This document shows positions 38,158-46,915 of a stretch of 64,000 nt of DNA, piece after piece. Positions within the stretch are counted from its first letter, which is position 1, and every line of letters begins with the position of its first letter. The DNA lies in the NCBI GenBank assembly GCA_945861895.1, contig CAMAWF010000005.1:32419-96418 (forward strand), read 5' to 3'. The position numbers and the translations under genes were made by a program. The DNA comes from Rhizobium sp. Q54 (lineage in GTDB: Bacteria > Pseudomonadota > Alphaproteobacteria > Rhizobiales > Xanthobacteraceae). The notes beneath the pieces were generated by a model. That model ran no database searches. It was given only the letters and a program-made list of their open reading frames with translations, and was not told where the DNA came from.

Positions 38158-41100
38158 CTACTCCGCCGCCTTGCGCGTGGTTTTCCATTCGCGCAGCGCC
38201 CTGGCGTCGCGCGGGGAAACGTCGGGGTAATCCTTGTCGGCGCCGATGGTGGTGAGAATTTTCCACGAGCGCGCGCATTTGGTCCCTTGCGCGAGATTGA
38301 TCGCCACCGCGACGCCGCGCACATCGTCGAGGCGGAAGGCATCCTTCGGCCCCTCGCCTTCCACCAGCGTCGCCGCCGAGGTGATGCAGATTTCGGCGAG
38401 ATCGACGTCCACCAGCGCGGCGAACAAATCCATGTCCGAGACATAGATCGCCGGATGCGCCTCCAGCGACGCGCCGATCTTCTTGTTGGCGCGCTCGATC
38501 TCCAGCGCGCCGGTGACGACGCGGCGCAGGTGACGCACCTGTTTCCACTTTTCGGCCAGCTTGTCGTCGCGCCAGGCTGCCGGCACTTCGGGAAATAGCT
38601 GCAAGTGGACCGACGGCGCGCCCTCGCCGTAGCGCGAGGCCCAGCTCTCTTCCGCCGTGAAGCACAGCATCGGCGCCAGCCACGTCACCGTGGCGCGGAA
38701 CAGATGATCGAGCACAGTGAGCGATGCCTTGCGCGTCGCCGACGAGATCGGGTCGCAATACAGCGCGTCCTTGCGGATGTCGAAATAGAACGCCGAGAGA
38801 TCGGATGTCATGAAAGCCGAGAGCGCGGCGAAGATGCGCTTGTAGTCGAAGTCGCGGTAGGCCTGCTTCACCAGCACATCGAGTTCGGCAAGCCGGTGCA
38901 GCATCAGCCGCTCCAGTTCGGGCATCGTGTCCTTCTTGACGCGGTCGTCGTCGTGGAAATGCGCCAGCGAACCGAGCATCCAGCGCAACGTATTGCGCAG
39001 CTTGCGGTAGGTCTCCACCGTGGTCTTGAGAATTTCCGGGCCGATGCGCAGGTCGTCGGCGTAGTCCGACGCGCACACCCACATGCGCAAAATATCCGCG
39101 CCGGATTGCTTGATGACATCCTGCGGCGCGGTGACGTTGCCAAACGACTTCGACATTTTGCGGCCCTGCTCGTCGAGCACGAAGCCGTGCGTGAGCACCA
39201 CGTCGTAGGGCGCGCGGCCGCGCGTGCCGCAGCTCTCCAAGAGCGAAGAATGAAACCAGCCGCGATGCTGGTCGGAGCCTTCGAGATACATCACCGTATC
39301 CGCGCCACCGTCCATTTTGCGCTTGATGCCGGCGAGCGAGGGGAAATGCTCCGGGTCTTCCAGCACAAAAGCATGCGTCGAGCCGGAATCGAACCAGACG
39401 TCGCAGATGTCGTCGACTTTTTTCCACGCCTCGCTGGCGCGCGATCCAAGAAAGCGCTCGCGCGCGTCTTGCTTGTACCAGGCGTCGGCGCCCTCCTGTT
39501 CGAAGGCGCCGGCGATGCGCTTGTTCACTTGCTCGTCTTGCAGAATCGTCGCGGTGCCGTCCGCGTTTTCCTTCACGAACACCGCGATGGGAACGCCCCA
39601 GGCGCGCTGGCGCGAGATCACCCAGTCGGGGCGGCTCTCGATCATGCCGGTGATGCGGTTCTCGCCCGCGGCCGGCACCCAGCGGGTGACCTTGATGGCG
39701 TCGAGCGCGCGAGCACGCAACGTATTTCCACCGTCATTCCGGGGCGCGCCATTTGGCGCGAGCCCGGAATCCATACTCCCGGCGGTGGTTATGGATTCCG
39801 GGCCCGCCGCTGCGCGGCGCCCCGGAATGACAGAAGAAGCGATGTCCTTGTCCATCGCGATGAACCACTGCGGCGTGTTGCGATAGATGATCGGAGCTTT
39901 TGATCGCCACGAGTGAGGGTAATCGTGCTTGAATGGTTTTCGCGCAACGAGAGCGCCAGCCTCTTCCAACGCACCGATTACTTTCTTGTTAGCATCACCA
40001 AATTTTCCTTTGTCGTCGATGACGCGGGCTCCAGCGAAGAGCTGGACGTGATCGAAATAAACACCGTCAGGGCCGACGGTATTGGGCAATTGCTCTGTCC
40101 CGGCATCCGCAAAAATAGCGCGATGGGTAAGAAAGGCTCCGTAGTCGTCTGTGCCGTGGCCAGGCGCAGTGTGAACGAAGCCGGTGCCCGTATCATCGGT
40201 GACGTAGTCAGCCCAAACTAATGGCACGTCGAAGTCATAACCCTGGCCTCGCAATGGATGAGCGCATGCCTTGATCATAAACGAACGAATGTCTCTCACT
40301 CGCTCGAACACTTCAATGCGCGCAGCTTTTCTAACCTCCTCAGCCAATTTGTCTGAGACAATATAAAGATCACCAACTTTTGCCCAATTCTCTGCGGGAG
40401 CTGCACCAACTCGATAGAGGCCGTATCTAGTCTCCGGTGAAGAGGCGTAAGCGATCGCACGGTTTGCAGGAATGGTCCACGGCGTCGTTGTCCAGATCAA
40501 TACAGAGGCGCGTTCGATCTGAGAGATATGTTCTGGAAAATTTTTAACCCCGTATTCGCGAAATTGTGCATCCAAGCGAAGAACCGGAAACTTCACCCAG
40601 ATCGCTGGTGAAGTGATCTCGTGATACTCCACTTCCGCCTCGGCCAGCGCCGTCTTCTCCACTACGCTCCACATCACCGGCTTCGAGCCACGATACAAAG
40701 TGCCGTTCGCCGCGAACTTCATCAGCTCGCGCGCGATCTGCGCCTCGGCCGCGTTCGCCATGGTCGAATAATAATTCTCCCAGTCGCCCTCGACGCCGAG
40801 CCGCTTGAACTCCTCGCGCTGCACGCCGATCCATTTTTCGGCGAAGGCGCGGCATTCTTTGCGGAATTCCACCACCGGCACCGCGTCCTTGTTCTTGCCC
40901 TTGGCGCGGTATTCCTCCTCGATCTTCCATTCGATCGGCAGGCCATGGCAGTCCCAGCCCGGCACATAATTGCTGTCGAAACCGAGCATCTGCTGGCTGC
41001 GCGTCACCACGTCCTTGAGGATTTTATTGAGCGCGTGGCCGATGTGGATGTTGCCGTTGGCGTAAGGCGGGCCATCATGCAGGACGAACTTGGCGCGGCC

Positions 41101-41250
41101 CTTCGCCGCTTCGCGCAGCTTGCCGTAGAGCCCGTCCTTCTCCCAGCGCGCGAGGACTTCCGGCTCCTTCTGCGGGAGGCCTGCGCGCATCGGAAAATCC
41201 GTCTGCGGCAGAAACAGCGTTTCGGAATAATCGCGTTCGGGCTTCGACAT
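38158..41250 (-). CDS. ileS: Isoleucyl-tRNA synthetase
   Basis: 1030 residues, class Ia synthetase. The N-terminal Rossmann half has [18 protein letters not shown] (HIGH motif) and [10 protein letters not shown]. The CP1 editing domain spans about residues 200-420 ([33 protein letters not shown]). The KMSKS motif is at [12 protein letters not shown], followed by the anticodon-binding domain. Two oddities: about 34 residues after MDKDIAS ([20 protein letters not shown] and onward) are a translated palindromic repeat, and the DNA coding for the editing domain (roughly 39900-40600) is noticeably lower in GC. The frame is open throughout, so the gene should be functional. Confidence 0.97.
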   Translation of the reverse strand: MSKPERDYSETLFLPQTDFPMRAGLPQKEPEVLARWEKDGLYGKLREAAKGRAKFVLHDGPPYANGNIHIGHALNKILKDVVTRSQQMLGFDSNYVPGWDCHGLPIEWKIEEEYRAKGKNKDAVPVVEFRKECRAFAEKWIGVQREEFKRLGVEGDWENYYSTMANAAEAQIARELMKFAANGTLYRGSKPVMWSVVEKTALAEAEVEYHEITSPAIWVKFPVLRLDAQFREYGVKNFPEHISQIERASVLIWTTTPWTIPANRAIAYASSPETRYGLYRVGAAPAENWAKVGDLYIVSDKLAEEVRKAARIEVFERVRDIRSFMIKACAHPLRGQGYDFDVPLVWADYVTDDTGTGFVHTAPGHGTDDYGAFLTHRAIFADAGTEQLPNTVGPDGVYFDHVQLFAGARVIDDKGKFGDANKKVIGALEEAGALVARKPFKHDYPHSWRSKAPIIYRNTPQWFIAMDKDIASSVIPGRRAAAGPESITTAGSMDSGLAPNGAPRNDGGNTLRARALDAIKVTRWVPAAGENRITGMIESRPDWVISRQRAWGVPIAVFVKENADGTATILQDEQVNKRIAGAFEQEGADAWYKQDARERFLGSRASEAWKKVDDICDVWFDSGSTHAFVLEDPEHFPSLAGIKRKMDGGADTVMYLEGSDQHRGWFHSSLLESCGTRGRAPYDVVLTHGFVLDEQGRKMSKSFGNVTAPQDVIKQSGADILRMWVCASDYADDLRIGPEILKTTVETYRKLRNTLRWMLGSLAHFHDDDRVKKDTMPELERLMLHRLAELDVLVKQAYRDFDYKRIFAALSAFMTSDLSAFYFDIRKDALYCDPISSATRKASLTVLDHLFRATVTWLAPMLCFTAEESWASRYGEGAPSVHLQLFPEVPAAWRDDKLAEKWKQVRHLRRVVTGALEIERANKKIGASLEAHPAIYVSDMDLFAALVDVDLAEICITSAATLVEGEGPKDAFRLDDVRGVAVAINLAQGTKCARSWKILTTIGADKDYPDVSPRDARALREWKTTRKAAE
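39732..39832. repeat. Palindromic repeat, family C, inserted in frame in ileS
   Basis: It shares outer arms (GTCATTCCGGGGCGCG / CCCCGGAATGAC) and inner arms (CCCGGAATCCATA / TATGGATTCCGGG) with the intergenic copy at 32438-32578. Read on the coding strand it contributes [14 protein letters not shown], then [13 protein letters not shown] and NGAPRNDG to IleS, with no stop codon. It lies at the junction between the editing domain and the resumption of the catalytic core, probably a surface loop. Confidence 0.93.
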
Positions 41251-41302
41251 GGCGCGCTATGTAGCAGGCGGATTCCGCAACGGAAAGGCTGCCGTCGAGG
41301 GA

Positions 41303-42307
41303 CTAGACCTCCCCCAGCGCCGGAAACGCATCGCCGGCGCGCGCGAGCGCGGCGCGGGCCAATGCGCTGTCCTCGCCCATGTGGCGCTTGAGCTCGCCGA
41401 CGGTCTCGAAGCGCATCTCGTGGCGGATCCAGCCGATGAAGGCGACGTCGATGCTCTGCCCGTAGAGATCGCCGTCGAAGCCGAACAGGAACACTTCCAA
41501 AAGCGGCGCGCCGTCGTCGAACATCGGCCGCCGGCCGAAGCTCGCCACGCCGTCGTAGCGCCCGCCCCGCGCGCCGACGCGCACCGCATAGATGCCGTGC
41601 TTGAGGCCGCAGGCCGGATCGAGCTTGAGATTGGCGGTGGGAAATCCCAGCTCGCGGCCGCGCTTCTCGCCGTGGATCACCGTGCCGGAGACGAACCAGG
41701 GCGCGCCGAGCAGCTCGGCCGCCTCCACCACCTGCCCGGCGGCGAGCGCCGCGCGGATGGTGCCGGAAGAGACCGGCCGGCCTTCGTCCTCCAGCGGCGC
41801 CACCGCATCGACGGCAAAGCCCGCCCGCGCGCCCTCGGCGGCGAGAAAGGCGGGCGAGCCCAGGCGGTCCTTGCCGAAATGAAAATCGAAGCCGATGGCC
41901 GCGCCGCTTATCTTGAAGCGCCCGGCCAGGACGCGCGCCACGAAGCCTTCCGCCGAGGTGCCGGCGAGGGCGGCGTCGAAGTGCATGACAATGACGCCGT
42001 CGAGTTCGGTACCCGCCAGCAGGCGGAGCTTGGCGCGCTCGTCGGTGAGCCGGAACAGCGCATCGTTCGGCCGCAGAAAGGCGCGCGGGTGCGGCTCGAA
42101 GGTGAGCGCCACCGCCGGCCGGCCGAGCGAGCGGGCGCGGGCGAGCGCTGCCGCGATCACGGCGCGGTGGCCGCGATGCACCCCGTCGAAATTGCCGATG
42201 GCGACCACCGCCCCGGCCATGGCGCGGATTTGGGCATCGGGGGCCGTCCCGCGCGCGTCGTTGCGCACGACGGCAAACGTTCGCGTCGGTTTTTGGCTGT
42301 CGGTCAT
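41303..42307 (-). CDS. ribF: Bifunctional riboflavin kinase / FAD synthetase
   Basis: 334 residues. The N-terminal FAD synthetase (nucleotidyltransferase) domain has VAIGNFDGVHRGHRAVI (HxGH-type), FEPHPRAFL and VSSGTIRAALAAG. The C-terminal riboflavin kinase domain has GTVIHGEKRGRELGFPTANL and HGIYAVRV. It makes FMN and then FAD. It is directly upstream of ileS on the same strand (52 bp), a common arrangement in proteobacteria. Confidence 0.96.
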   Translation of the reverse strand: MTDSQKPTRTFAVVRNDARGTAPDAQIRAMAGAVVAIGNFDGVHRGHRAVIAAALARARSLGRPAVALTFEPHPRAFLRPNDALFRLTDERAKLRLLAGTELDGVIVMHFDAALAGTSAEGFVARVLAGRFKISGAAIGFDFHFGKDRLGSPAFLAAEGARAGFAVDAVAPLEDEGRPVSSGTIRAALAAGQVVEAAELLGAPWFVSGTVIHGEKRGRELGFPTANLKLDPACGLKHGIYAVRVGARGGRYDGVASFGRRPMFDDGAPLLEVFLFGFDGDLYGQSIDVAFIGWIRHEMRFETVGELKRHMGEDSALARAALARAGDAFPALGEV

Positions 42308-42379
42308 GGCCGGATAAGCATTGCGATTGGCCCGAAACTGCGTCCTGGCATGGCTCAGGTCAAGCGGCGCCGATGCTGG

Positions 42380-42395
42380 TTAAGGACCGGTAAAC
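42380..42395. promoter_or_regulatory. Possible CtrA-type box
   Basis: TTAA-GGACCGG-TAAAC matches the CtrA consensus TTAA-N7-TTAAC with one mismatch. It lies about 90 bp upstream of the CheY-like gene. A single near-match is weak evidence. Confidence 0.3.
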
Positions 42396-42482
42396 GCAAG
42401 TTCCCGGTTAACCGGATGTTCAACCGCCACTGCTAGTTTTTGCGCCAATCTGGAGGCCCGTATACCGTGCGGGCAATGGGTC

Positions 42483-42896
42483 ATGGCTGTCGATGTCTCG
42501 ATGCCGGTTCTCGTGGTTGACGACTACAACACGATGATTCGCATCATCCGCAATCTTCTCAAGCAGCTCGGCTTCGAGCATATCGACGACGCCGCCGACG
42601 GCTCGGCCGCGCTGGAAAAAATGCGCGAGAGAAAATACGGCCTGGTCATCTCCGACTGGAACATGGAGCCGATGACCGGCTACGACCTGCTCAAGGAAAT
42701 TCGCGCCGATCCCAATCTGTCCGAAGTGCCGTTCATCATGATCACGGCGGAATCCAAAACCGAGAACGTGATCGCGGCCAAGAAGGCGGGCGTCTCGAAT
42801 TATATCGTCAAGCCGTTCAACGCGCAGACGCTGCAAAGCAAGATCGAAGCGGTATTCGGCGAGCCGGTCGCGGTCACCACGCCAGCCGACGCGTAA
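42483..42896 (+). CDS. CheY-like single-domain response regulator
   Basis: 137 residues forming one receiver domain: acidic pair DD in VLVVDDYNTMIR, phospho-acceptor Asp in LVISDWNMEPMTG, Thr in FIMITAESK and Lys in NYIVKPFN. There is no output domain. No kinase is adjacent; the CheZ-like gene at 55802 is the only other chemotaxis-type gene in the window. It overlaps the convergent HAD gene by 23 bp at the 3' end. Confidence 0.93.
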   Translation: MAVDVSMPVLVVDDYNTMIRIIRNLLKQLGFEHIDDAADGSAALEKMRERKYGLVISDWNMEPMTGYDLLKEIRADPNLSEVPFIMITAESKTENVIAAKKAGVSNYIVKPFNAQTLQSKIEAVFGEPVAVTTPADA

Positions 42897-43731
42897 TCCC
42901 TTTCGGCGATTGACCGGCGGCAGAGAATATTTCGCGCAGCGCCGCGGCGTCCGGATTGTCGCGCGCGCCCAGCTCCTCGGCGTGGATGCCCGAGGTCACG
43001 AACAGAAAATCGATTCCCAGCTCGCGCGCGCCGGTAAAGTCGGTGCGCAGCGAATCTCCGATCGCCAGAACGCGGCGGTGTGCAACCGCGGCGCCGCGCG
43101 CCTGCGCGGCCTTGGCCAGCGCGCGGTCGTAGATCGGCCGATACGGCTTGCCGGCATAGAGCACCTTGCCGCCGAGCGTGCCGTAGAGGTCAGCGATGGC
43201 GCCGGCGCAATAGATGCGCTTGTCGCCGCGCTCGACCACCACGTCGGGATTGCCGCAGATCATGAACAAATTCCGCTGGCGCATCACACCGAGCAGCGCG
43301 CGGTAGTCCTCCGGCGTTTCCGTCTCGTCGTCGGCAAGCCCCGAACACACCGCATAGTCGGCGCTCTCCACCGGCGCGAAACGAAGACCGAGGCCGTCGA
43401 AAATCGACCGGTCGCGCTCGGGCCCCAAGTGAAACACGCTCTCGCCCGGCCGGCCGCCGATTGCTTCACGCGTGACATCGCCGGACGAGACGATGCCGTC
43501 ATAGGCCTCGCGCGCAACCCCGTAACGGTCGAGCAAGGGAACCACCGCCTCGCCCGGGCGCGGCGCATTGGTGATGAGGATCACGCTGCCGCCACCGGCG
43601 CGAAAGCGCTTGAGCGCATCGCAGGCCTCGGGATAGGCCGCCACGCCGTTGTGCACCACGCCCCAGACATCGCACAGCAGCAGATCGTAATTTGGCGCCA
43701 GCACGGAAAAGCGGTCGGTGAATGCGGGCAT
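42874..43731 (-). CDS. HAD-superfamily hydrolase, TIGR01459-type
   Basis: About 285 residues from MPAFTDRFSVLAP; starts at 43743 and 43764 (GTG) are also open. HAD motifs are present: LLLCDVWGVVHNG (motif I, DxWGxxxxG; the second Asp is replaced by Trp as in the NagD-like subfamily), VILITNAPRPG (motif II), YAGKPYRPIYDRAL (motif III Lys) and VLAIGDSLRTDFTGARELGI (motif IV). It is probably a phosphatase acting on a small sugar or nucleotide phosphate; the substrate is unknown. Convergent overlap with the CheY-like gene. Confidence 0.88.
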   Translation of the reverse strand: MPAFTDRFSVLAPNYDLLLCDVWGVVHNGVAAYPEACDALKRFRAGGGSVILITNAPRPGEAVVPLLDRYGVAREAYDGIVSSGDVTREAIGGRPGESVFHLGPERDRSIFDGLGLRFAPVESADYAVCSGLADDETETPEDYRALLGVMRQRNLFMICGNPDVVVERGDKRIYCAGAIADLYGTLGGKVLYAGKPYRPIYDRALAKAAQARGAAVAHRRVLAIGDSLRTDFTGARELGIDFLFVTSGIHAEELGARDNPDAAALREIFSAAGQSPKGITRRLAW

Positions 43732-43806
43732 GGATGACGGCATGGATGGAGAAAGACCTTGCACCTATAGCCGCCGCCGGGCGGGGCAAAAAGCGGCGGG
43801 CGGGCG

Positions 43807-45183
43807 TTACTCGGCCGGGGTCGCTTCGGCGAGGAATTCGCGGTGCGCCGCGCCGTTATCGGGCTTGATCTTTTCCGCCGCGCCGGCCTCGTCGCGCTCG
43901 CCGCCGCTTTGCAGCGCCTCCACCCGCACCGGCCGCGGCGGCGAGAACAGGAAGCCCTGGCCGAATTTCACGTCGTAGTCGAGCAGATCGACCACCGCGC
44001 TTTCGCTCTCAATGCGCTCGGCGACGAGATCGATATTGCTGCGCGCCAGCAGGTCGGCAAGGTCGGCCGGATGGATGTCGCTCTGCGCGCCGGCGCCGCG
44101 GTCGAGCAGCAGCTTCGCCGGCACCTTGATGAAGCGGAAGCCCCGCCCGTTGAGGTCCTTCGGCTCCATCTGTAAATCGCCGACGTGATCCATGGAGAAA
44201 CGGAAGCCGAGCCCCGCCAGCGCCGCCAGACACTCGTTCTCGATCGGCCCGAAGGCGCGGAAGGCGCTCTGCTTGAACTCGAACACCATCGCCGGCGCCA
44301 GCGCGCGGTTGGCGTCCATGAACTCCAGAAACTGCTGGAAGAAGCCGGGATCGGACAGCGTCATCGCGCTGATGTTGCAGAACAGGCCGACATCGCGATT
44401 TTTCAGCAACAGCCGCCGCACCACCTGCACGCAGCGGAACAGCAGAAGATTGTCGATCTTCGGCATGATGCCGCCGCTCTCGGCATAGCTGAGGAAATCG
44501 TCCGCCGGCACCACGTCGCCCTCGGCGGTGCGCAGCCGCGACATCGCTTCGTAATAGCGCACCTTGCGCTGCGGCAGCGTCACGATCGGTTGCAGATAAA
44601 GATCGATGCGGTTTGCCTCCACCGCGCTGCTGATGGTGGCGATGATGCTGTCGCGGCTCTTGCCGCGGAAACGCCCGGTGCCGGCGATGAAAAATTTCGG
44701 GTCCGGCTCGCCGATATCGCCGCGGTCGGCGGTCAGCGGAGCGTCGGCCGGCGGCGGGCTCGCGGCCGCTGCGCGCGGCGCGCGCAATTCATGTTCGTGC
44801 GCGGCGACGGTCTCGGCCAACTGCCGGACCAGTTCGCCAAGCTCGCTCATCTCGGCCGTGAGCGGATCGACCGGCGGGCGCGCTTTATTCGCGCTGCCTT
44901 CGAGCTTGCCTTCCGCCGCCGCCAGCCGCCGGGCGATTTCGGCCACCTGGCGGGCAAGATCGGCGGTGCCGCGCGACAGATCGGCAATCTGGTCGCCCAA
45001 ATCGGAGCGGTCGCTCACCCGGCTGGTGACCATGTTGTAGAGAATGAGCCCGCTCAGCGTGGCGAGCGCGACAATCGCGGAAGTCGCGCCGTTGACCCCG
45101 AAGGCAAGATAAAGCACGGCGCCGAACGAGCACGCGATGAGCAGCATGCAGAAGGCGATGAAGATGGCACTGATGCGTCGCAT
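43807..45183 (-). CDS. Membrane-anchored degenerate EAL-domain protein, TipF-like
   Basis: About 458 residues from MRRISAIFIAF. Two N-terminal hydrophobic helices (ISAIFIAFCMLLIACSFGAV and TSAIVALATLSGLILYNMV) are followed by a coiled coil (DLGDQIADLSRGTADLARQV, roughly residues 60-130), a Pro-rich linker and a C-terminal EAL domain (LYLQPIVTLPQRKVRYYEAM). Catalytic residues are partly lost: the second Asp of the DD pair is His (SMDHVG), and KVDR-type KID is KVP. It probably binds rather than cleaves cyclic di-GMP. The architecture matches Caulobacter TipF, a flagellum-positioning protein; that assignment is inference. Confidence 0.8.
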   Translation of the reverse strand: MRRISAIFIAFCMLLIACSFGAVLYLAFGVNGATSAIVALATLSGLILYNMVTSRVSDRSDLGDQIADLSRGTADLARQVAEIARRLAAAEGKLEGSANKARPPVDPLTAEMSELGELVRQLAETVAAHEHELRAPRAAAASPPPADAPLTADRGDIGEPDPKFFIAGTGRFRGKSRDSIIATISSAVEANRIDLYLQPIVTLPQRKVRYYEAMSRLRTAEGDVVPADDFLSYAESGGIMPKIDNLLLFRCVQVVRRLLLKNRDVGLFCNISAMTLSDPGFFQQFLEFMDANRALAPAMVFEFKQSAFRAFGPIENECLAALAGLGFRFSMDHVGDLQMEPKDLNGRGFRFIKVPAKLLLDRGAGAQSDIHPADLADLLARSNIDLVAERIESESAVVDLLDYDVKFGQGFLFSPPRPVRVEALQSGGERDEAGAAEKIKPDNGAAHREFLAEATPAE

Positions 45184-45334
45184 CGAGGGTTCCCTGCCCG
45201 CCGGCCGCACCCGCAGGTGACGGTGATTCGCGGTGCCGGGCTACAATGTTCATGAGCCGGCGCGCCCATGCAACCTCCAACTCCCGGTATGGTAACAGCT
45301 CTTGCACAGGCTTGCGGCCGCCGCGGCAAGGCGC

Positions 45335-46675
45335 TCAGGCCACCGCGCGGATGATATTGGCAAGCTTTTGGAATATCTCGTCGATCTGCGCCTGACTGAC
45401 GATCAGCGGCGGGCTCACCGCCAGCGTGTCGCCGACCGCGCGGATCATTATTCCATCCTCGTGGAAGGCCCGGACCATGGCGTCATAGCCCCGCCTGCCG
45501 GCGGCGTCCGGCCGGGAGGCGAGATCGATGCCGGCGGTTAAGCCCACAGTGCGGATGTCGAGCACATTGGGCAGCCCTTTCAGGCTCATCGCCGCGTCCG
45601 ACCACTTAGGCTCGATCTGCTTGGCGCGCGCGAACAGATTTTCCTCACGATAAAGATCGAGCGTCGCAAGGCCGGCCGCGCAGGCGAGCGGATGCGCCGA
45701 ATAGGTGTAACCATGAAAGAGTTCGACCACGTGTTCGGGCCCGGTCATGAAGGCATCGTAGATGCCCTTGCGCGCGATCACGCCGCCCATCGGCACGCTG
45801 CCGGAGGTGATGCCCTTGGCGAAGCAGATCATGTCGGGGATGACGCCGTAGCGCTCGGCGGCAAACGCATGCCCGAGCCGGCCGAAGCCGGTGATGACCT
45901 CGTCGAAGATCAGCAGGATGCCGTGCTTGTCGCAGATCGCGCGCAGCCGCGGCAGATAGCCCTTCGGCGCCGGCAGCACGCCGGTGGAGCCCGCCATCGG
46001 CTCGACGATGACGGCGGCAACGGTCGAGGCATCGTGCAGCGCGACGATGCGCTCGAGTTCGTCGGCCAGATGCGCGCCCCATTCCGGCTCGCCCTTGGTG
46101 AAGGCCTGCTGCTCGCGATTATAGGTCGAGGGCAGATGATCGACGCCGGCCAGCAGCGCGCCGAAATGCTTGCGGTTGTTGACGATACCGCCGACCGAAA
46201 TGCCACCGAAGCCGACGCCGTGGTAACCGCGCTCGCGACCGATCAGCCGCGTACGCGCAGCCTGCCCGCGCACATTGTGATAGGCGAGCGCGATTTTCAG
46301 CGCGGTGTCGACCGCTTCCGAGCCGGAATTGCAGAAGAACACATGATCGAGATCGCCGGGCGCCAGCGCAGCGACGCGCGCCGCCAGTTCGAACGCCTTG
46401 GGATGGGAAAACTGAAACGCCGGCGCGTAATCGAGCTCGGCCGCCTGGGCCTGGATCGCCGCCACGATCGGCTCGCGGTTGTGCCCGGCATTGGTGCACC
46501 ACAGGCCGGCGGCGGCGTCGAGCAGCGCGCGGCCTTCCGGCGTGTAGTAGTGCATGTCCTTGGCGCGCGCGATCAGCCGCGGCGCCTTCTTGAAGGCGCG
46601 GTTCGCCGTGAACGGAATCCAGAACGGCTCCAGGTCGTTGGGGACCGTTTGCGTTGCTGCAGCGCGCTTGATCAT
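45335..46675 (-). CDS. Omega-amino acid:pyruvate aminotransferase (class III, PLP)
   Basis: 446 residues, fold-type I aminotransferase. LEPFWIPFTANRAFKKAPRL at the N-terminus and AAAGLWCTNAGHNR resemble beta-alanine:pyruvate transaminases. FFCNSGSEAVDTALK and ERGYHGVGFGG bind the cofactor, LLIFDEVITGFGRLG holds the ring-nitrogen Asp, and ICFAKGITSGSVPMGGV contains the Schiff-base Lys. It transfers an amino group from an omega-amino acid (beta-alanine, or related) to pyruvate. No neighbour fixes the substrate. Confidence 0.92.
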   Translation of the reverse strand: MIKRAAATQTVPNDLEPFWIPFTANRAFKKAPRLIARAKDMHYYTPEGRALLDAAAGLWCTNAGHNREPIVAAIQAQAAELDYAPAFQFSHPKAFELAARVAALAPGDLDHVFFCNSGSEAVDTALKIALAYHNVRGQAARTRLIGRERGYHGVGFGGISVGGIVNNRKHFGALLAGVDHLPSTYNREQQAFTKGEPEWGAHLADELERIVALHDASTVAAVIVEPMAGSTGVLPAPKGYLPRLRAICDKHGILLIFDEVITGFGRLGHAFAAERYGVIPDMICFAKGITSGSVPMGGVIARKGIYDAFMTGPEHVVELFHGYTYSAHPLACAAGLATLDLYREENLFARAKQIEPKWSDAAMSLKGLPNVLDIRTVGLTAGIDLASRPDAAGRRGYDAMVRAFHEDGIMIRAVGDTLAVSPPLIVSQAQIDEIFQKLANIIRAVA

Positions 46676-46691
46676 GACATTCCGCCTTCCC

Positions 46692-46847
46692 GCGTCATGT
46701 CCGGCCTTGTGCCGGGCATCCCCGTCTTTGAGAGATAGTCATAAAGGCGTGTATGGCATCGTTACTCGGGTATACCCGAGTAACGCAATCAGTTGTAGCC
46801 GCAAGTCGGGTAAACCCGACTTGCGGTGACAAGCCCGGCCATGACGA
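46692..46847. repeat. Palindromic repeat, family B, copy 2, with other palindromes inside
   Basis: The left arm GTCATGTCCGGCCTTGTGCC and the right end CAAGCCCGGCCATGACG match the family B element at 28015. Between them, instead of the normal centre, are two unrelated perfect palindromes: a 24-bp one (46761-46784, half-site GTTACTCGGGTA) and a 28-bp one (46799-46826, arm CCGCAAGTCGGGT with a 2-nt loop). It lies in the divergent region between the aminotransferase and hisS. Confidence 0.9.
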
Positions 46848-46915
46848 TTTTAAGCTGCCTTGCCGCATCGGACTTTCCACTGTAGGACGCTCGCGAATCC
46901 GGTACCGTCCGACAC

